The position numbers were made by a program, and so were the translations under genes. The notes under the pieces are model-generated. The model had not been told where the DNA came from, searched no databases, and was given only the letters and a program-made list of their open reading frames with translations. Positions 9,443 to 18,500 of a stretch of DNA of 64,000 bases are shown piece by piece (the stretch's first letter is position 1; every line of letters begins with the position of its first letter). Origin of the DNA: Streptomyces sp. NBC_01353 (lineage in GTDB: Bacteria > Actinomycetota > Actinomycetes > Streptomycetales > Streptomycetaceae); the NCBI RefSeq assembly GCF_036237275.1, contig NZ_CP108352.1, positions 7,006,001-7,070,000 of the forward strand, read 5' to 3'.

Positions 9443-9805
9443 TCAGCCCACCGTCCAGATGTCGAAGAGACGCACCTCGAGCACCGCGAGCACGACCGCG
9501 CCGGCCGCCACCGTCGCCGAGCCCCAGCGGCTCCGCTCCGCGAGTGACATGAACCCGGCCGCCGGGACGGCGCAGAGCGAGCCCAACAGATACGCGACGA
9601 AGATCGTCGTGCCCTCCTCGGCCTTCTCGCCGCGCGAGAGCTGCACGATGCCGACGATCAGCTGGACGAGTGCGAGGAAGGTCACCACGGCCATGCCGAT
9701 GAAGTGCCAGTCCTTGGTGGGCTGATCACGGGTGAAGGCGAAACCGCACCAGGCGGCGAGGGCGAGCGCGGCCACCGAGACCGCGACCGTCAGGGCGTCA
9801 AGCAT
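9443..9805 (-). CDS. Small integral membrane protein, unknown function
   Basis: 120 residues with four predicted helices (LTVAVSVAALALAAWCGFAF, FIGMAVVTFLALVQLIVGIV, IFVAYLLGSLCAVPAAGFM, SATVAAGAVVLAVLEV). The promoter is visible on the minus strand: TAATAC (9820-9815) ends 9 nt before ATG 9805 and no Shine-Dalgarno is present, suggesting a nearly leaderless transcript. It is the first gene of a two-gene unit with 9031-9441. No family is recognised. Confidence 0.8.
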   Translation of the reverse strand: MLDALTVAVSVAALALAAWCGFAFTRDQPTKDWHFIGMAVVTFLALVQLIVGIVQLSRGEKAEEGTTIFVAYLLGSLCAVPAAGFMSLAERSRWGSATVAAGAVVLAVLEVRLFDIWTVG

Positions 9806-10133
9806 GGGCCGAGGGTATTACGGGCCAAAAGGCCCGATGCGCTCGGCCCCCCCACTCCCCGTAGGGTCGAGAGCCACGAAGCCGCTCGGTGAGGCACGGC
9901 CGGGCGGCGGGCGGGAGGACCGTGGCCTTGACCACAACCCAGACCGTCCCGAGCTCGACGCCGATGTCGTCGTGACCGACCTGTCGGAGGTGTCCGCGCA
10001 GGCCACGGACGGGGGACCGGAAGTCACCGCCGGGGCGTGACGGCCGAGCGAAGTGTCCGCATGGCGTCTCGGCGATGTCCGCTATTCGGACGCCCCCGAT
10101 TCGGCCTGACAGGTGCGTGCTTTACTTGCAGAC
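9806..10133. other. Intergenic region between membrane operon and met leader
   Basis: No convincing gene. A small hairpin CGGGCC-AAAA-GGCCCG (9821-9836) overlaps the -10 of the leftward gene. A short open stretch up to TGA 10040 has streptomycete-like codon use over its last 30 codons but no clear start, and may be a gene remnant. The right end holds regulatory repeats (10054-10091). Confidence 0.4.
10054..10126 (+). promoter_or_regulatory. Promoter region of the met leader with spaced repeats
   Basis: TGTCCGC occurs at 10054-10060 and again at 10076-10082, exactly 22 bp (two helical turns) apart. The second copy is half of an inverted repeat GTCCG-ctatt-CGGAC (10077-10091). TTTACT (10121-10126) is a plausible -10 that ends 7 nt before the leader ATG. 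The repeats lie upstream of the -35 zone, as an activator site might. The binding protein is unknown. Confidence 0.4.
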
Positions 10134-10220
10134 ATGACCACGACGAGCAGCCGCACCCTTGCGACCGAGGCGATCAGCACGCCCGGTGCTCGTTGTATGT
10201 GTCGAATGTGCGCCTTCTGA
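10134..10220 (+). CDS. Cys/Met-rich leader peptide (attenuator) ahead of metNIQ
   Basis: 28 codons from ATG 10134 to TGA 10218-10220. The peptide begins with a Thr/Ser-rich stretch and ends ARCMCRMCAF: three Cys and two Met within six codons (10194-10211), two of the Cys using TGT, rare in this GC-rich genome. The ATG lies 7 nt after TTTACT with no Shine-Dalgarno, so it is read from a leaderless mRNA. Polycysteine leaderless leader ORFs are known as cysteine-responsive attenuators in mycobacteria. Here the mixed Cys/Met run precedes a methionine importer, so I infer that ribosome stalling when Cys or Met is scarce controls metNIQ. Confidence 0.65.
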   Translation: MTTTSSRTLATEAISTPGARCMCRMCAF

Positions 10221-10234
10221 GGGCAACCGACTGT

Positions 10235-10262
10235 GGGGGCACCCCCGGCCGAAGGCTGGGGG
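10235..10262 (+). terminator. Attenuator-like hairpin with competing pairing
   Basis: CCCCCGGCC (10242-10250) pairs with GGCTGGGGG (10254-10262) through a GAA loop, with one G-U pair. The same CCCCC can instead pair with GGGGG at 10235-10239, 14 nt past the leader stop. A ribosome at the stop would cover that GGGGG and allow the downstream hairpin; one stalled on the Cys codons would not. There is no U tract. From memory, similar GC hairpins recur in Streptomyces intergenic DNA, so a generic repeat is the alternative. Confidence 0.5.
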
Positions 10263-10460
10263 ACTTGCGCCCCGAAGCGAGACCCCGACGGCCGAGCCGA
10301 TCCGCCCGCCCTTCCGGCGCCGGACCGTGCCCGCCCCCGCGCACGCGCTGCCTTCCGGCCACCCGCTGGACCAGCCCACTTCGCGCCTGACTGTCCGAAC
10401 GACGAATGCCCCGTGCCCGGCGGACCCCGCGCCGCGCACTCGACAGTGACGGAAACCCCT

Positions 10461-11507
10461 GTGATCACCACTTCGGGCCTGACCAAGGTCTACGAGTCGC
10501 GAGGCCGCCAGGTCACCGCTCTGGACGGCGTCGACCTCCACGTCCGCGAGGGCGAGGTGTTCGGCGTGATCGGCCAGAGCGGCGCCGGCAAATCCTCGCT
10601 CATCCGCTGCGTCAACCTCCTGGAGCGCCCCACCTCCGGCACCGTGACCGTCGACGGCGTCGACCTCACCGCGCTGGCGGCGAACGGCCGCCGCGCCGGC
10701 AAGGACCTGCGCCGCGCCCGCTCCAGCATCGGCATGGTCTTCCAGCACTTCAACCTGCTGTCCTCGCGCACCGTCAAGGACAACATCGAGCTGCCGCTGG
10801 AGATCCTCGGCGTCTCCGGCGCCGAGCGCACCAGCCGCGCCCTGGAACTCCTCGACCTCGTCGGCCTCGCCGACAAGGCCAACTCCTACCCCGGTCAGCT
10901 GTCCGGCGGTCAGAAGCAGCGCGTCGGCATTGCCCGCGCCCTGGCCGGCAACCCGAAGGTGCTGCTCTCCGACGAGGCCACCAGCGCCCTCGACCCGGAG
11001 ACCACCCGCTCCATCCTCCAGCTGCTGCGCGACCTCAACCGGCAGCTCGGCCTCACCGTCCTGCTCATCACGCACGAGATGGACGTCGTCAAGACGATCT
11101 GCGACTCGGCCGCGCTGATGCAGAAGGGCCGGATCGTCGAGTCCGGCACCGTCAGCGAACTGCTCGCCACCCCCGGCTCCGAGCTGGCGGCCGAGCTCTT
11201 CCCCGTCAGCGGCGCCGCCACCGGCCCCGACCGCACGGTCGTCGACGTCACCTTCCACGGCGAGGCCGCCACGCAGCCGGTGATCTCCCAGCTCTCCCGC
11301 ACGTACAACATCGACATCTCGATCCTCGGCGCCGCGATGGACACCGTCGGCGGCAAGCAGATCGGCCGGATGCGGATCGAACTGCCCGGACGGTACGAGG
11401 AGAACGTCGTGCCCGTCGGCTTCCTCCGTGAACAGGGCCTCCAGGTCGACGCCGTCGACGAAGAGACCGCCCCCACCGCGGAACTGGTCAAGGAAGGTGC
11501 CAAGTGA
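10461..11507 (+). CDS. metN: Methionine ABC importer, ATP-binding subunit
   Basis: 348 residues from GTG 10461 (GTG 10446 is an alternative; neither has a strong ribosome site). ABC motifs are intact: Walker A GQSGAGKSS (residues 38-46), signature LSGGQKQR, Walker B VLLSDEATSALD and the H-loop ITHEMD. The C-terminal ~90 residues (ISQLSRTYNIDISILGAAMD...) are the NIL domain, the methionine-binding regulatory domain that shuts transport when internal methionine is high. It drives uptake of methionine with MetI and MetQ. It overlaps metI by GTGA and lies downstream of the leader peptide and hairpin. Confidence 0.95.
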   Translation: MITTSGLTKVYESRGRQVTALDGVDLHVREGEVFGVIGQSGAGKSSLIRCVNLLERPTSGTVTVDGVDLTALAANGRRAGKDLRRARSSIGMVFQHFNLLSSRTVKDNIELPLEILGVSGAERTSRALELLDLVGLADKANSYPGQLSGGQKQRVGIARALAGNPKVLLSDEATSALDPETTRSILQLLRDLNRQLGLTVLLITHEMDVVKTICDSAALMQKGRIVESGTVSELLATPGSELAAELFPVSGAATGPDRTVVDVTFHGEAATQPVISQLSRTYNIDISILGAAMDTVGGKQIGRMRIELPGRYEENVVPVGFLREQGLQVDAVDEETAPTAELVKEGAK

Positions 11508-12172
11508 CCTGGTCGGAGATGCAGCCCCTGCTGGAGCAGGGCACGGTCGACACCCTCTACATGGTCCTGTGGGCCACGCTCGTCACCGTCCTCGGCGGAC
11601 TGCCGCTCGGCATCCTCCTCGTCCTCACGGACAAGGGCGGGCTGCTCCAGAACACCGTGGTCAACAAGGTCGTCGGCGTGATCGTGAACATCGGCCGTTC
11701 GCTGCCGTTCATCATCCTGCTGATCGCGCTGATCCCCTTCACCACCTTCGTCGTGGGCACCTTCATCGGCCCCACCGCGATGATCGTGCCGCTCGCCATC
11801 GGCGCCATCCCGTTCTTCGCGCGCCTCGTCGAGACGTCGGTCCGCGAGGTCGACCACGGACTCGTCGAAGCCGTCCAGTCCATGGGCGGCTCCGTGCCCA
11901 CGATCATCCGCAAGGTGCTGCTGCCGCAGGCGCTGCCCTCGCTGGTCTCCGGAGTCACCACCACCGTCATCGTGCTCGTCGGCTACTCCGCCATGGCCGG
12001 CGCGGTCGGCGGCGAGGGCCTCGGCTCCAAGGCGATCACCTACGGATACCAGCGCTTCGACACCCAGTTCATGCTGGTCACCGTCGTCGTCCTGATCGCG
12101 ATCGTCACCGTCGTCCAGCTCATCGGCGACCTCGCCGTCCGCCTCCTCGCCCGCCGAGGACGCACCGCCTGA
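11504..12172 (+). CDS. metI: Methionine ABC importer, permease subunit
   Basis: 222 residues, GTG start overlapping the metN stop. Five hydrophobic helices and the cytoplasmic EAA loop typical of the family (VDHGLVEAVQSMGGSVPTII, about residues 114-133), which contacts the ATPase. Length matches MetI of other bacteria. It forms the inner-membrane channel as a homodimer with two MetN. Its order between metN and metQ is the usual metNIQ operon order. Confidence 0.95.
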   Translation: MTWSEMQPLLEQGTVDTLYMVLWATLVTVLGGLPLGILLVLTDKGGLLQNTVVNKVVGVIVNIGRSLPFIILLIALIPFTTFVVGTFIGPTAMIVPLAIGAIPFFARLVETSVREVDHGLVEAVQSMGGSVPTIIRKVLLPQALPSLVSGVTTTVIVLVGYSAMAGAVGGEGLGSKAITYGYQRFDTQFMLVTVVVLIAIVTVVQLIGDLAVRLLARRGRTA

Positions 12173-12263
12173 CCACGGCGCACCCCACAGACTTCGTCCT
12201 TCGAAGAAGAGCCCGGACTTGTTGTCCAGGCGTCCACCGCACCACCAGAAAGAGGCACTTTTC

Positions 12264-13124
12264 GTGCGTAAGAACATCAAGCTCACCGCCGGTATCGCCG
12301 CCACCGCCGCACTCGCCCTGGGCCTCTCCGCCTGCGGCACGTCGTCGGACCCGTCCTCCTCGAAGGACTCGGCCGGCTCCGCCGACAAGGCGCTCGTCGT
12401 CGCCGCGTCCCCGACGCCGCACGCCGACATCCTCAACTACGTCAAGGACAACCTCGCCGCGAAGGAGGGCCTGAAGCTGGAGGTGAAGGAGTTCACGGAC
12501 TACGTCCTGCCGAACACCGCCACCGAGACCGGCCAGGTCGACGCCAACTTCTTCCAGCACAAGCCGTACCTCGACGACTTCAACCTGAAGAACAAGACCC
12601 ACATCGTCCCGGTGGTCAACGTCCACCTGGAGCCCCTCGGCCTCTACTCCAAGAAGGTCAAGGACCTCAAGGACATCAAGGCCGGCCAGACCATCGCCGT
12701 GCCCAACGACACCACCAACGGCGGCCGTGCGCTCAAGCTGCTCGCCGACAACGGGCTCATCACCCTCAAGGACGGCGTCGGCTCCAACGCCAAGCTCTCC
12801 GACATCACGGACAAGAAGGGCCTGGAGTTCAAGGAGTTGGAGGCCGCCACCGTGCCCCGCGCCCTGAACGACGTGGACGCCGCGGTCGTCAACGGCAACT
12901 ACGCCATCGAGGCCAAGCTCAACCCGGCCACCGACTCCCTGGTCCTGGAGAAGGCGGAGGGCAACCCCTACGCCAACTTCCTCGCCGTCAAGGAGGGCAA
13001 CGAGAAGGACGCGCGCGTGCAGAAGCTCGTCAAGCTCCTCAACTCGCCCGAGGTGAAGAAGTACATCGAGGACACCTACAAGAACGGTGCGGTCGTCCCG
13101 GCCTTCGGCACTGCCGCCAAGTAA
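12264..13124 (+). CDS. metQ: Methionine-binding lipoprotein
   Basis: 286 residues from GTG 12264, with AGAAAGAGG upstream. A lipoprotein signal peptide is evident (KNIKLTAGIAATAALALGLSACG, lipobox LSAC with the lipidated Cys near residue 24), followed by a Ser/Asp linker and the NLPA/MetQ fold (VVAASPTPHADIL, GQVDANFFQHKPYLDDF, VNVHLEPLGLYSKK). It captures D- or L-methionine outside the membrane and delivers it to MetI. It lies 91 bp after metI, and a strong terminator closes the operon. Confidence 0.95.
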   Translation: MRKNIKLTAGIAATAALALGLSACGTSSDPSSSKDSAGSADKALVVAASPTPHADILNYVKDNLAAKEGLKLEVKEFTDYVLPNTATETGQVDANFFQHKPYLDDFNLKNKTHIVPVVNVHLEPLGLYSKKVKDLKDIKAGQTIAVPNDTTNGGRALKLLADNGLITLKDGVGSNAKLSDITDKKGLEFKELEAATVPRALNDVDAAVVNGNYAIEAKLNPATDSLVLEKAEGNPYANFLAVKEGNEKDARVQKLVKLLNSPEVKKYIEDTYKNGAVVPAFGTAAK

Positions 13125-13147
13125 GGCTCGCAGTACAGTTCTTGTGA

Positions 13148-13186
13148 CGAAGGCCCCCGCATCCCGTCCGATGCGCGGGGCCTTCG
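13148..13186 (+). terminator. Terminator of the metNIQ operon
   Basis: CGAAGGCCCC and GCATC on the left pair with GATGC and GGGGCCTTCG on the right, around a CCGTCC loop; one-base bulges interrupt the arms. It begins 24 bp after the metQ stop. Confidence 0.85.
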
Positions 13187-13300
13187 GCGCTCCCCGCCTC
13201 ATCTGACGCCACATCGGACCCGGCCATGCACACCTACGGCTTCATACTGCATGCTGTGCGTTCACGGTCGATTCGGACGGTCCTCGGCATGGAGCTGCGC

Positions 13301-13936
13301 ATGACTCACACCTTTCCGGACATCTCCATCAACACGGACCGGTTGGTGCTGCGCGCGCTCGAAGAGGCCGACGCTCCGGCGCTCGCCGAGATGATGAACG
13401 ACGAGATGGTCGCGGCCTGGACCGCCGTCCCCCAGCCGTTCACCGAAGAGGCCGCGCATCGGTGGATCACGGAGTACGCGCCCACCGAGCGCACCGCAGG
13501 CCGCGGGCTCGACCTCGCCGTGACCGAGTTCCTCACCCAGCGGCTCGTGGGCATCATCCAGCTGGGCAAAACCAACTGGCGGGTGCGGTCCACCGAGATG
13601 TCGTACATCGTCGCCCCCTGGGCCCGTGGCGAGGGTTACGCCTCCGAAGCCGCCCTCGCCACCGCCCAGTGGCTCTTCGGCGACCAGGGCTTCGAGCGCA
13701 TCGAGCTGCGCACCGCCGCCGACAACACCGCCTCCCAGCAGGTCGCGCAGAAGATCGGCTGCATCAGCGAAGGCATCCTGCGCGGCGCCTGCATAGCCCG
13801 CACCCGCACCGAGGACGGCGACTGGGCCGACCTTCGCACCGACTTCATCCTGTGGGGCCTGCTCCCCGAGGACCTCGAAGGCGTCGCCGACCAGATGGCC
13901 GAGGCCGGATACTCCTCGTTCACCGACTGGAGCTGA
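13301..13936 (+). CDS. GNAT acetyltransferase, RimJ/RimL type
   Basis: 211 residues. ATG 13301 is chosen because GGAG (13291-13294) lies 6 nt upstream; ATG 13289 and longer starts are possible. The protein begins with INTDRLVLRALEEADAPALAEMM, typical of RimJ/RimL N-acetyltransferases, and has the acetyl-CoA block YIVAPWARGEGYASEAALATAQWLF and the terminal RIELRTAADNTASQQVAQKIGCISEG. It should acetylate a protein N-terminus or a small amine. Next to cobL but in its own unit; no functional link is evident. Confidence 0.9.
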   Translation: MTHTFPDISINTDRLVLRALEEADAPALAEMMNDEMVAAWTAVPQPFTEEAAHRWITEYAPTERTAGRGLDLAVTEFLTQRLVGIIQLGKTNWRVRSTEMSYIVAPWARGEGYASEAALATAQWLFGDQGFERIELRTAADNTASQQVAQKIGCISEGILRGACIARTRTEDGDWADLRTDFILWGLLPEDLEGVADQMAEAGYSSFTDWS

Positions 13937-14007
13937 GCGGGCCACCTGCTCCGGGGTACCCTCGACACCCCCCGACCTGCGACAAAGACCTCAGGAGACA
14001 GACGACG

Positions 14008-15234
14008 ATGGCCGACCGGGTCACGGTGATCGGCTGGGACGGCTCGCCCCTCACCGCAGCGGCCCGGTCCGCGCTCTCCGCCGCCACCCTCGTGGCCGGG
14101 GCACCGCACCACCTCGCCCTGCCCGAGGTGCCGCCGGGAGCCGAGCGCATCCGCCTCGGCAGCGTCGACCTCGCCGCCCGCCGCATCGCCGGCCACCGCG
14201 GCACCGCCGTCGTCCTCGCCGACGGCGACCCCGGCTTCTTCGGCGTCGTCCGCACACTGCGCGCCCCCGAGCACGGCCTCGAGGTCGAGGTCGTCCCCGC
14301 GGTCTCCTCCGTCGCCGCCGCCTTCGCCCGCGCCGGAATGCCCTGGGACGACGCCCGGATCGTCGTCGCGCACCAGCGCACCCTGCGCCGCGCCGTGAAC
14401 GTCTGCCGCGCCCACCCCAAGGTCGCCGTCCTCACCTCGCCGGGCGCCGGCCCCGCCGAACTGGCCCTCCTCCTCGACGGCGTGCACCGGACCTTCGTCA
14501 TCTGCGAGGAGCTCGGCACCGACCGTGAGCAGGTCACCGTCCTCACCTCCGACAAGGCCGCCGACCACGCCTGGCGCGACCCGAACGTCGTGATCGTCAT
14601 CGGCGGATCCGCCGGGGGACAGGGCGGGGGCTGGCTGATGGGGCACGAGACGCCGAAGGTACGGGGCTGGGCACTGCCGCCGGAGGAGACGGGCGGCGGA
14701 ATAGGCACCGGCTCGCGTACCGGCACCGGCAGCGGGGAGACCCCCGTCCTGCGCGCCGCCCAACTGGCTCGCCTCGGTCCGCGCGTCGGCGACCTCGTCT
14801 GGGACATCGGCTGCGGCAGCGGCGCCCTCTCGGTCGAGGCCGCCCGCTTCGGCGCGGCCGTCATCGCCGTGGACGCCGACCCGGACGCCTGCGCCCGCAC
14901 CGAGGCCGCCGCCCGCCGCGACGGTGTCCAGCTGCAGGCCGTGCGCGGCCGCGCCCCCCACGTACTGGAACGGCTCCCCGAACCCGATGTCGTACGGATC
15001 GGCGGCGGCGGCGTCCCCGTCGTCACCGCCTGCACCGACCGCAGGCCCGAACGGATCGTCACCCACGCCTCCACCCGCGACGAGGCGGAGGCCATCGGCG
15101 CGGCGCTCACCGACGGCGGCTACATCGTCGAATGCGCCCTGCTGCAGAGCGTCGGCCTCGACCCGGCCGACTGGTCGGAACGTGACCGCACCGTCGTCTT
15201 CCTGATCTCCGGGCGCCGGTCGACCTCCCCCTAG
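14008..15234 (+). CDS. cobL: Precorrin-6Y C5,15-methyltransferase (decarboxylating), CbiE-CbiT fusion
   Basis: 408 residues from ATG 14008 (AGGAGA at 13992-13997). Residues 1-200 are the tetrapyrrole methylase CbiE domain (VTVIGWDGSPLT, LADGDPGFFG, VPAVSSVAAAFARAGMPWDDA). Residues ~250-408 are the class I SAM methyltransferase CbiT domain (VWDIGCGSGALSVEAA, residues ~265-280, then VIAVDADPDAC). A Gly/Thr-rich linker of ~45 residues joins them. The enzyme methylates C5 and C15 and removes the acetate carboxyl at ring C during adenosylcobalamin synthesis. It is upstream of the BluB-CobT and cobA genes, forming a small cobalamin group. Confidence 0.95.
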   Translation: MADRVTVIGWDGSPLTAAARSALSAATLVAGAPHHLALPEVPPGAERIRLGSVDLAARRIAGHRGTAVVLADGDPGFFGVVRTLRAPEHGLEVEVVPAVSSVAAAFARAGMPWDDARIVVAHQRTLRRAVNVCRAHPKVAVLTSPGAGPAELALLLDGVHRTFVICEELGTDREQVTVLTSDKAADHAWRDPNVVIVIGGSAGGQGGGWLMGHETPKVRGWALPPEETGGGIGTGSRTGTGSGETPVLRAAQLARLGPRVGDLVWDIGCGSGALSVEAARFGAAVIAVDADPDACARTEAAARRDGVQLQAVRGRAPHVLERLPEPDVVRIGGGGVPVVTACTDRRPERIVTHASTRDEAEAIGAALTDGGYIVECALLQSVGLDPADWSERDRTVVFLISGRRSTSP

Positions 15235-15566
15235 GGGGTGTCCGGGAATCCCCACCCGTGACCCTGCCGCGCCGCAGGGCCAGGTAGGCTGGCGGATTGT
15301 TGTACCGCAGCCGGACCTTCAATACTTTGTTCGTCAATGTCCGGAAGTAGGGGCCCCATTGGGTCGCTGATGTGGTACGGAGCAACCGGGGGACGCGCGA
15401 CGTGGCGCAGTCCACAGCAAACCGTGGCGGATCCGCCTGTCATGACGGCCGATGGCCGCGACAATGCTGGGGTGTCCGCGCGTCATTCGTGCCGCACGGC
15501 GCGCACGCTCGTTCTTGTTGACGGGTGAAGGTCTGAAGGAGCACAACCGATGGGCGAGGGGTACGC
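15235..15566. other. Leader/intergenic region upstream of bluB-cobT
   Basis: About 330 bp, less GC-rich than its surroundings. TAGGCT (near 15282-15287) could be a -10, giving a leader of about 270 nt. It contains an imperfect stem CCGGAC...GTCCGG (about 15311-15343), the palindrome GGCGGATCCGCC, and a six-codon frame (ATG 15550, peptide MGEGYA) with an AAGGAG site whose TGA overlaps the bluB-cobT ATG. I looked for a B12-box and cobalamin-riboswitch core and did not find them. Small frames here have poor codon use. Confidence 0.4.
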
Positions 15567-18500
15567 ATGACGGACACCGGCCAGGTCCCGGGCGAGGGGC
15601 TGCCGGAGAACGCAGGCATGGTCGAGCAGCCGGGCATCCCCGCTCCGGGCGCGTACACCTTCCTGGACCCCTCCGATAACGCAGCCGAGGACGACGACCT
15701 GCTCCTGATGCCGGGCGCGCAGGGCGCGTGGAGCGAGCACCAGCCGGGCGCCGTGCCCGTGCCGCCCGTCGCCGTACCGGTGCCCGGGATGATGCCGGGG
15801 CAGCCGCAGCACGTGGGTGACCCGCTCACGGACCCGCTGGCGGGTCCGATCGCCGACGCCCTCGCCGCGCAGGCGCCGGTGGCAACGGCTCCGGTCGCGC
15901 CGGTCGTCCACGAGGCCGTCTCCACACCGGCGCACGGAGTGCCCGTGGCCCCGCAGGAGCCGGTCCTCACCGACCACGGTTACGAGCCCGGGATCCTGGA
16001 CACCGGCGCCCACGAGGCGGCCGGCCGCGACTCCGGCTCGGTCGACCTCAGCGCGGTACGCGTACCGCAGCCCGCCGCGGCTCCGGTCCCGCCGCCCGCC
16101 CGCCGTCCGCTGCACATGGGCCCGCCCGTGCCCGAGGCCAGCGGGGGAGTCGTGCGCTCGCTCGCCGACCGCGGACCCGCCGGCGTACCGGCAGCCGCGT
16201 CCGTTCCCATGCCCGTCCCGGCGGCCGCACCGGTCGGCGCCCCCGTCGCCGCCCCGACGCCCACCCCGATGCCGGCGCCGATGCCCGCCCGTATGCAGGG
16301 CCCGCCGACGACCGGTCCCGAGTACCTCGACATCCCGCAGGAGCAGCCGGTCGCGCCGGTCGCCCCCCAGCTCGGCGAGAGCCCGCCGCAGGGCGCCGTG
16401 CCGTGGGACCCGCAGCCCCAGGGGCCCGTCGCGGCGCCCGAGCCTGCGCCGCAGGCGGTACCCGCAGAAACGGTCGGCCAGTTCGTCCAGGTCGAGGGCA
16501 CGGTCCCGACCACCCCGCACCTGGCGCCGACGCCAGTGGTCGAGGTCGTCGAGGTCGTCGAGGCAGCGGCGGAGCCGGTCCCGGCACCGGAGCCCCTGCC
16601 CGAGGCCGAGCCGCAGCCCGAGCCGGTACAGGTGCAGGTCGTCGAGCCGGTCGCCGAGGAGCCCGCGGTCGAGGTTGTGGCCGAGGTCCCGGTCGAGGTC
16701 CCGGTCGACGTTCCCGTCACGGCCGAGGTGCCGGTGGAGGAGGTCTCCGCGGCCGTCCCCGCCCCGCGCGACGGTGGTCCGTCCGCCGCCGTTCCCGTAC
16801 CGCCGGTCGAGGTCGAGGCTGCGGCTGAGCCCGTTGTCGAGGCGGTGGCCGAGGTTCAGCCGGAGCCGGTCCCTGAGGTTGTCGCCGAGCCCGTGGCCGA
16901 GCCGGCCGTCGAGCCCGTCGCCGAGGTGGCGCCGGAGCCCGAGGGGGAGCCGGTCGCCGAGGTTCCCGTCGCCGAGCAGCCCGCCGTGGACGAGCCCGCC
17001 GTGGTGGAGGCGGTCGCCGTGGTGGAGCCGGTCGCCGAGGTCGGCGAGCAGGAGCAGACCGAGCCGTCGCCCCAGGCCGAGGCCGTCGAGGCCGTGGAAC
17101 CCGTCGAGGCCGTGGAGCCCCTTGAGGCTGTGGAGGCCGTCGAGGAGCCCGCCGTCGAAGAGCCGTCGGCGGACGAGCCGGTGGCCGAGGAGCCCTCGGC
17201 CGAGGACGCCGAGGAGGCTCAGGAGCCGGAGGCGCCCGGCGCCCCGGCGCCCGGGTACGGCGAGGCCGAGCGCGAGGCCGTGCTGCGCGTGATGCGCGAG
17301 CGCCGCGACATTCGCAACGGCTTCCGGTCCGACCCGATCCCGCACGAGGTGCTGCTCCGCGTCCTGGAGGCCGCCCACACGGCCCCCAGCGTCGGCCACT
17401 CCCAGCCCTGGGACTTCGTCGTCATCCGCTCCGCCGAGACCCGCCGGAGCATGCACGAGCTCGCCCAGCGCCAGCGTGAGGCCTACGCGCAGTCGCTGCC
17501 CAAGGCCCGGGCGAAGCAGTTCAAGGAACTGAAGATCGAGGCCATCCTCGACACCCCGGTCAACATCGTCGTCACCGCCGACCCCACGCGGGGCGGCCGG
17601 CACACCCTGGGCCGCTACACGCAGCCGCAGATGGCGCCGTACTCCTCCGCGCTCGCCGTCGAGAACCTGTGGCTCGCCGCCCGTGCCGAAGGCCTCGGCG
17701 TCGGCTGGGTCAGCTTCTTCGACGAGCGCGAGATGGTCCGCTCGCTCGGCCTCCCCGAGCACCTGGAGGTCGTCGCGTACCTGTGCGTCGGGTACGTCGA
17801 CGAGTTCCCCGAGGAGCCCGAGCTGATGCAGGCGGGCTGGTCCAAGCGCCGCCCGCTGTCCTGGGTCGTCCACGAGGAGACGTACGGCCGCCGCGCGCTG
17901 CCCGGCGAGGAGCCGCACGACCTGCTCCAGGAGACCATCGCCAACATCCGCCCGCTGGACGCCAAGGCGCTCGGCGAGGCGTGGGAGCGGCAGAAGCGCA
18001 TGACGAAGCCCGCAGGGGCGCTCGGCATGCTGGAGATCATCTCCGCGCAGCTCTCCGGGCTCTCCCGGATGTGCCCGCCGCCGATCCCGGAGCCCGCGGC
18101 CGTCGCGATCTTCGCCGGCGACCACGGTGTGCACGCCCAGGGCGTCACCGCCTGGCCCCAGGAGGTGACCGGCCAGATGGTCGCGAACTTCCTCGGTGGC
18201 GGAGCGGTCTGCAACGCCTTCGCGAACCAGGTCGGCGCCGAGGTGTGCGTCATCGACGTCGGCGTCGCCTCCGACCTGCCGTCCACGCCGGGGCTGCTGC
18301 CCCGCAAGGTCCGCGCCGGCACGGGCGACTTCACGACCGGTCTCGCGATGACCCGCGAGGAGGTGCTCGCCGCGATCGAGGTGGGCATCGAGACCGCGCG
18401 GGACCTGGTGGCGGCGGGCAACAAGGCGCTGCTGACCGGTGAGATGGGCATCGCGAACACGACCGCGTCCGCGGCCCTGATCTCCGTGTACACGGGGGTC

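Noticed and set aside
9732-10040. 102-codon plus-strand frame
   Set aside because: Starts inside the antisense of a membrane-protein gene; only the last 30 codons look coding. No start or ribosome site.
15337-15528. 63-codon frame in the bluB-cobT leader
   Set aside because: Roughly 30 percent of third positions are A or T, unlike real genes here, and it has no ribosome site. Kept only as part of the leader description.
15235-15566. Cobalamin riboswitch before bluB-cobT
   Set aside because: I looked for the B12 box and conserved core and found none.
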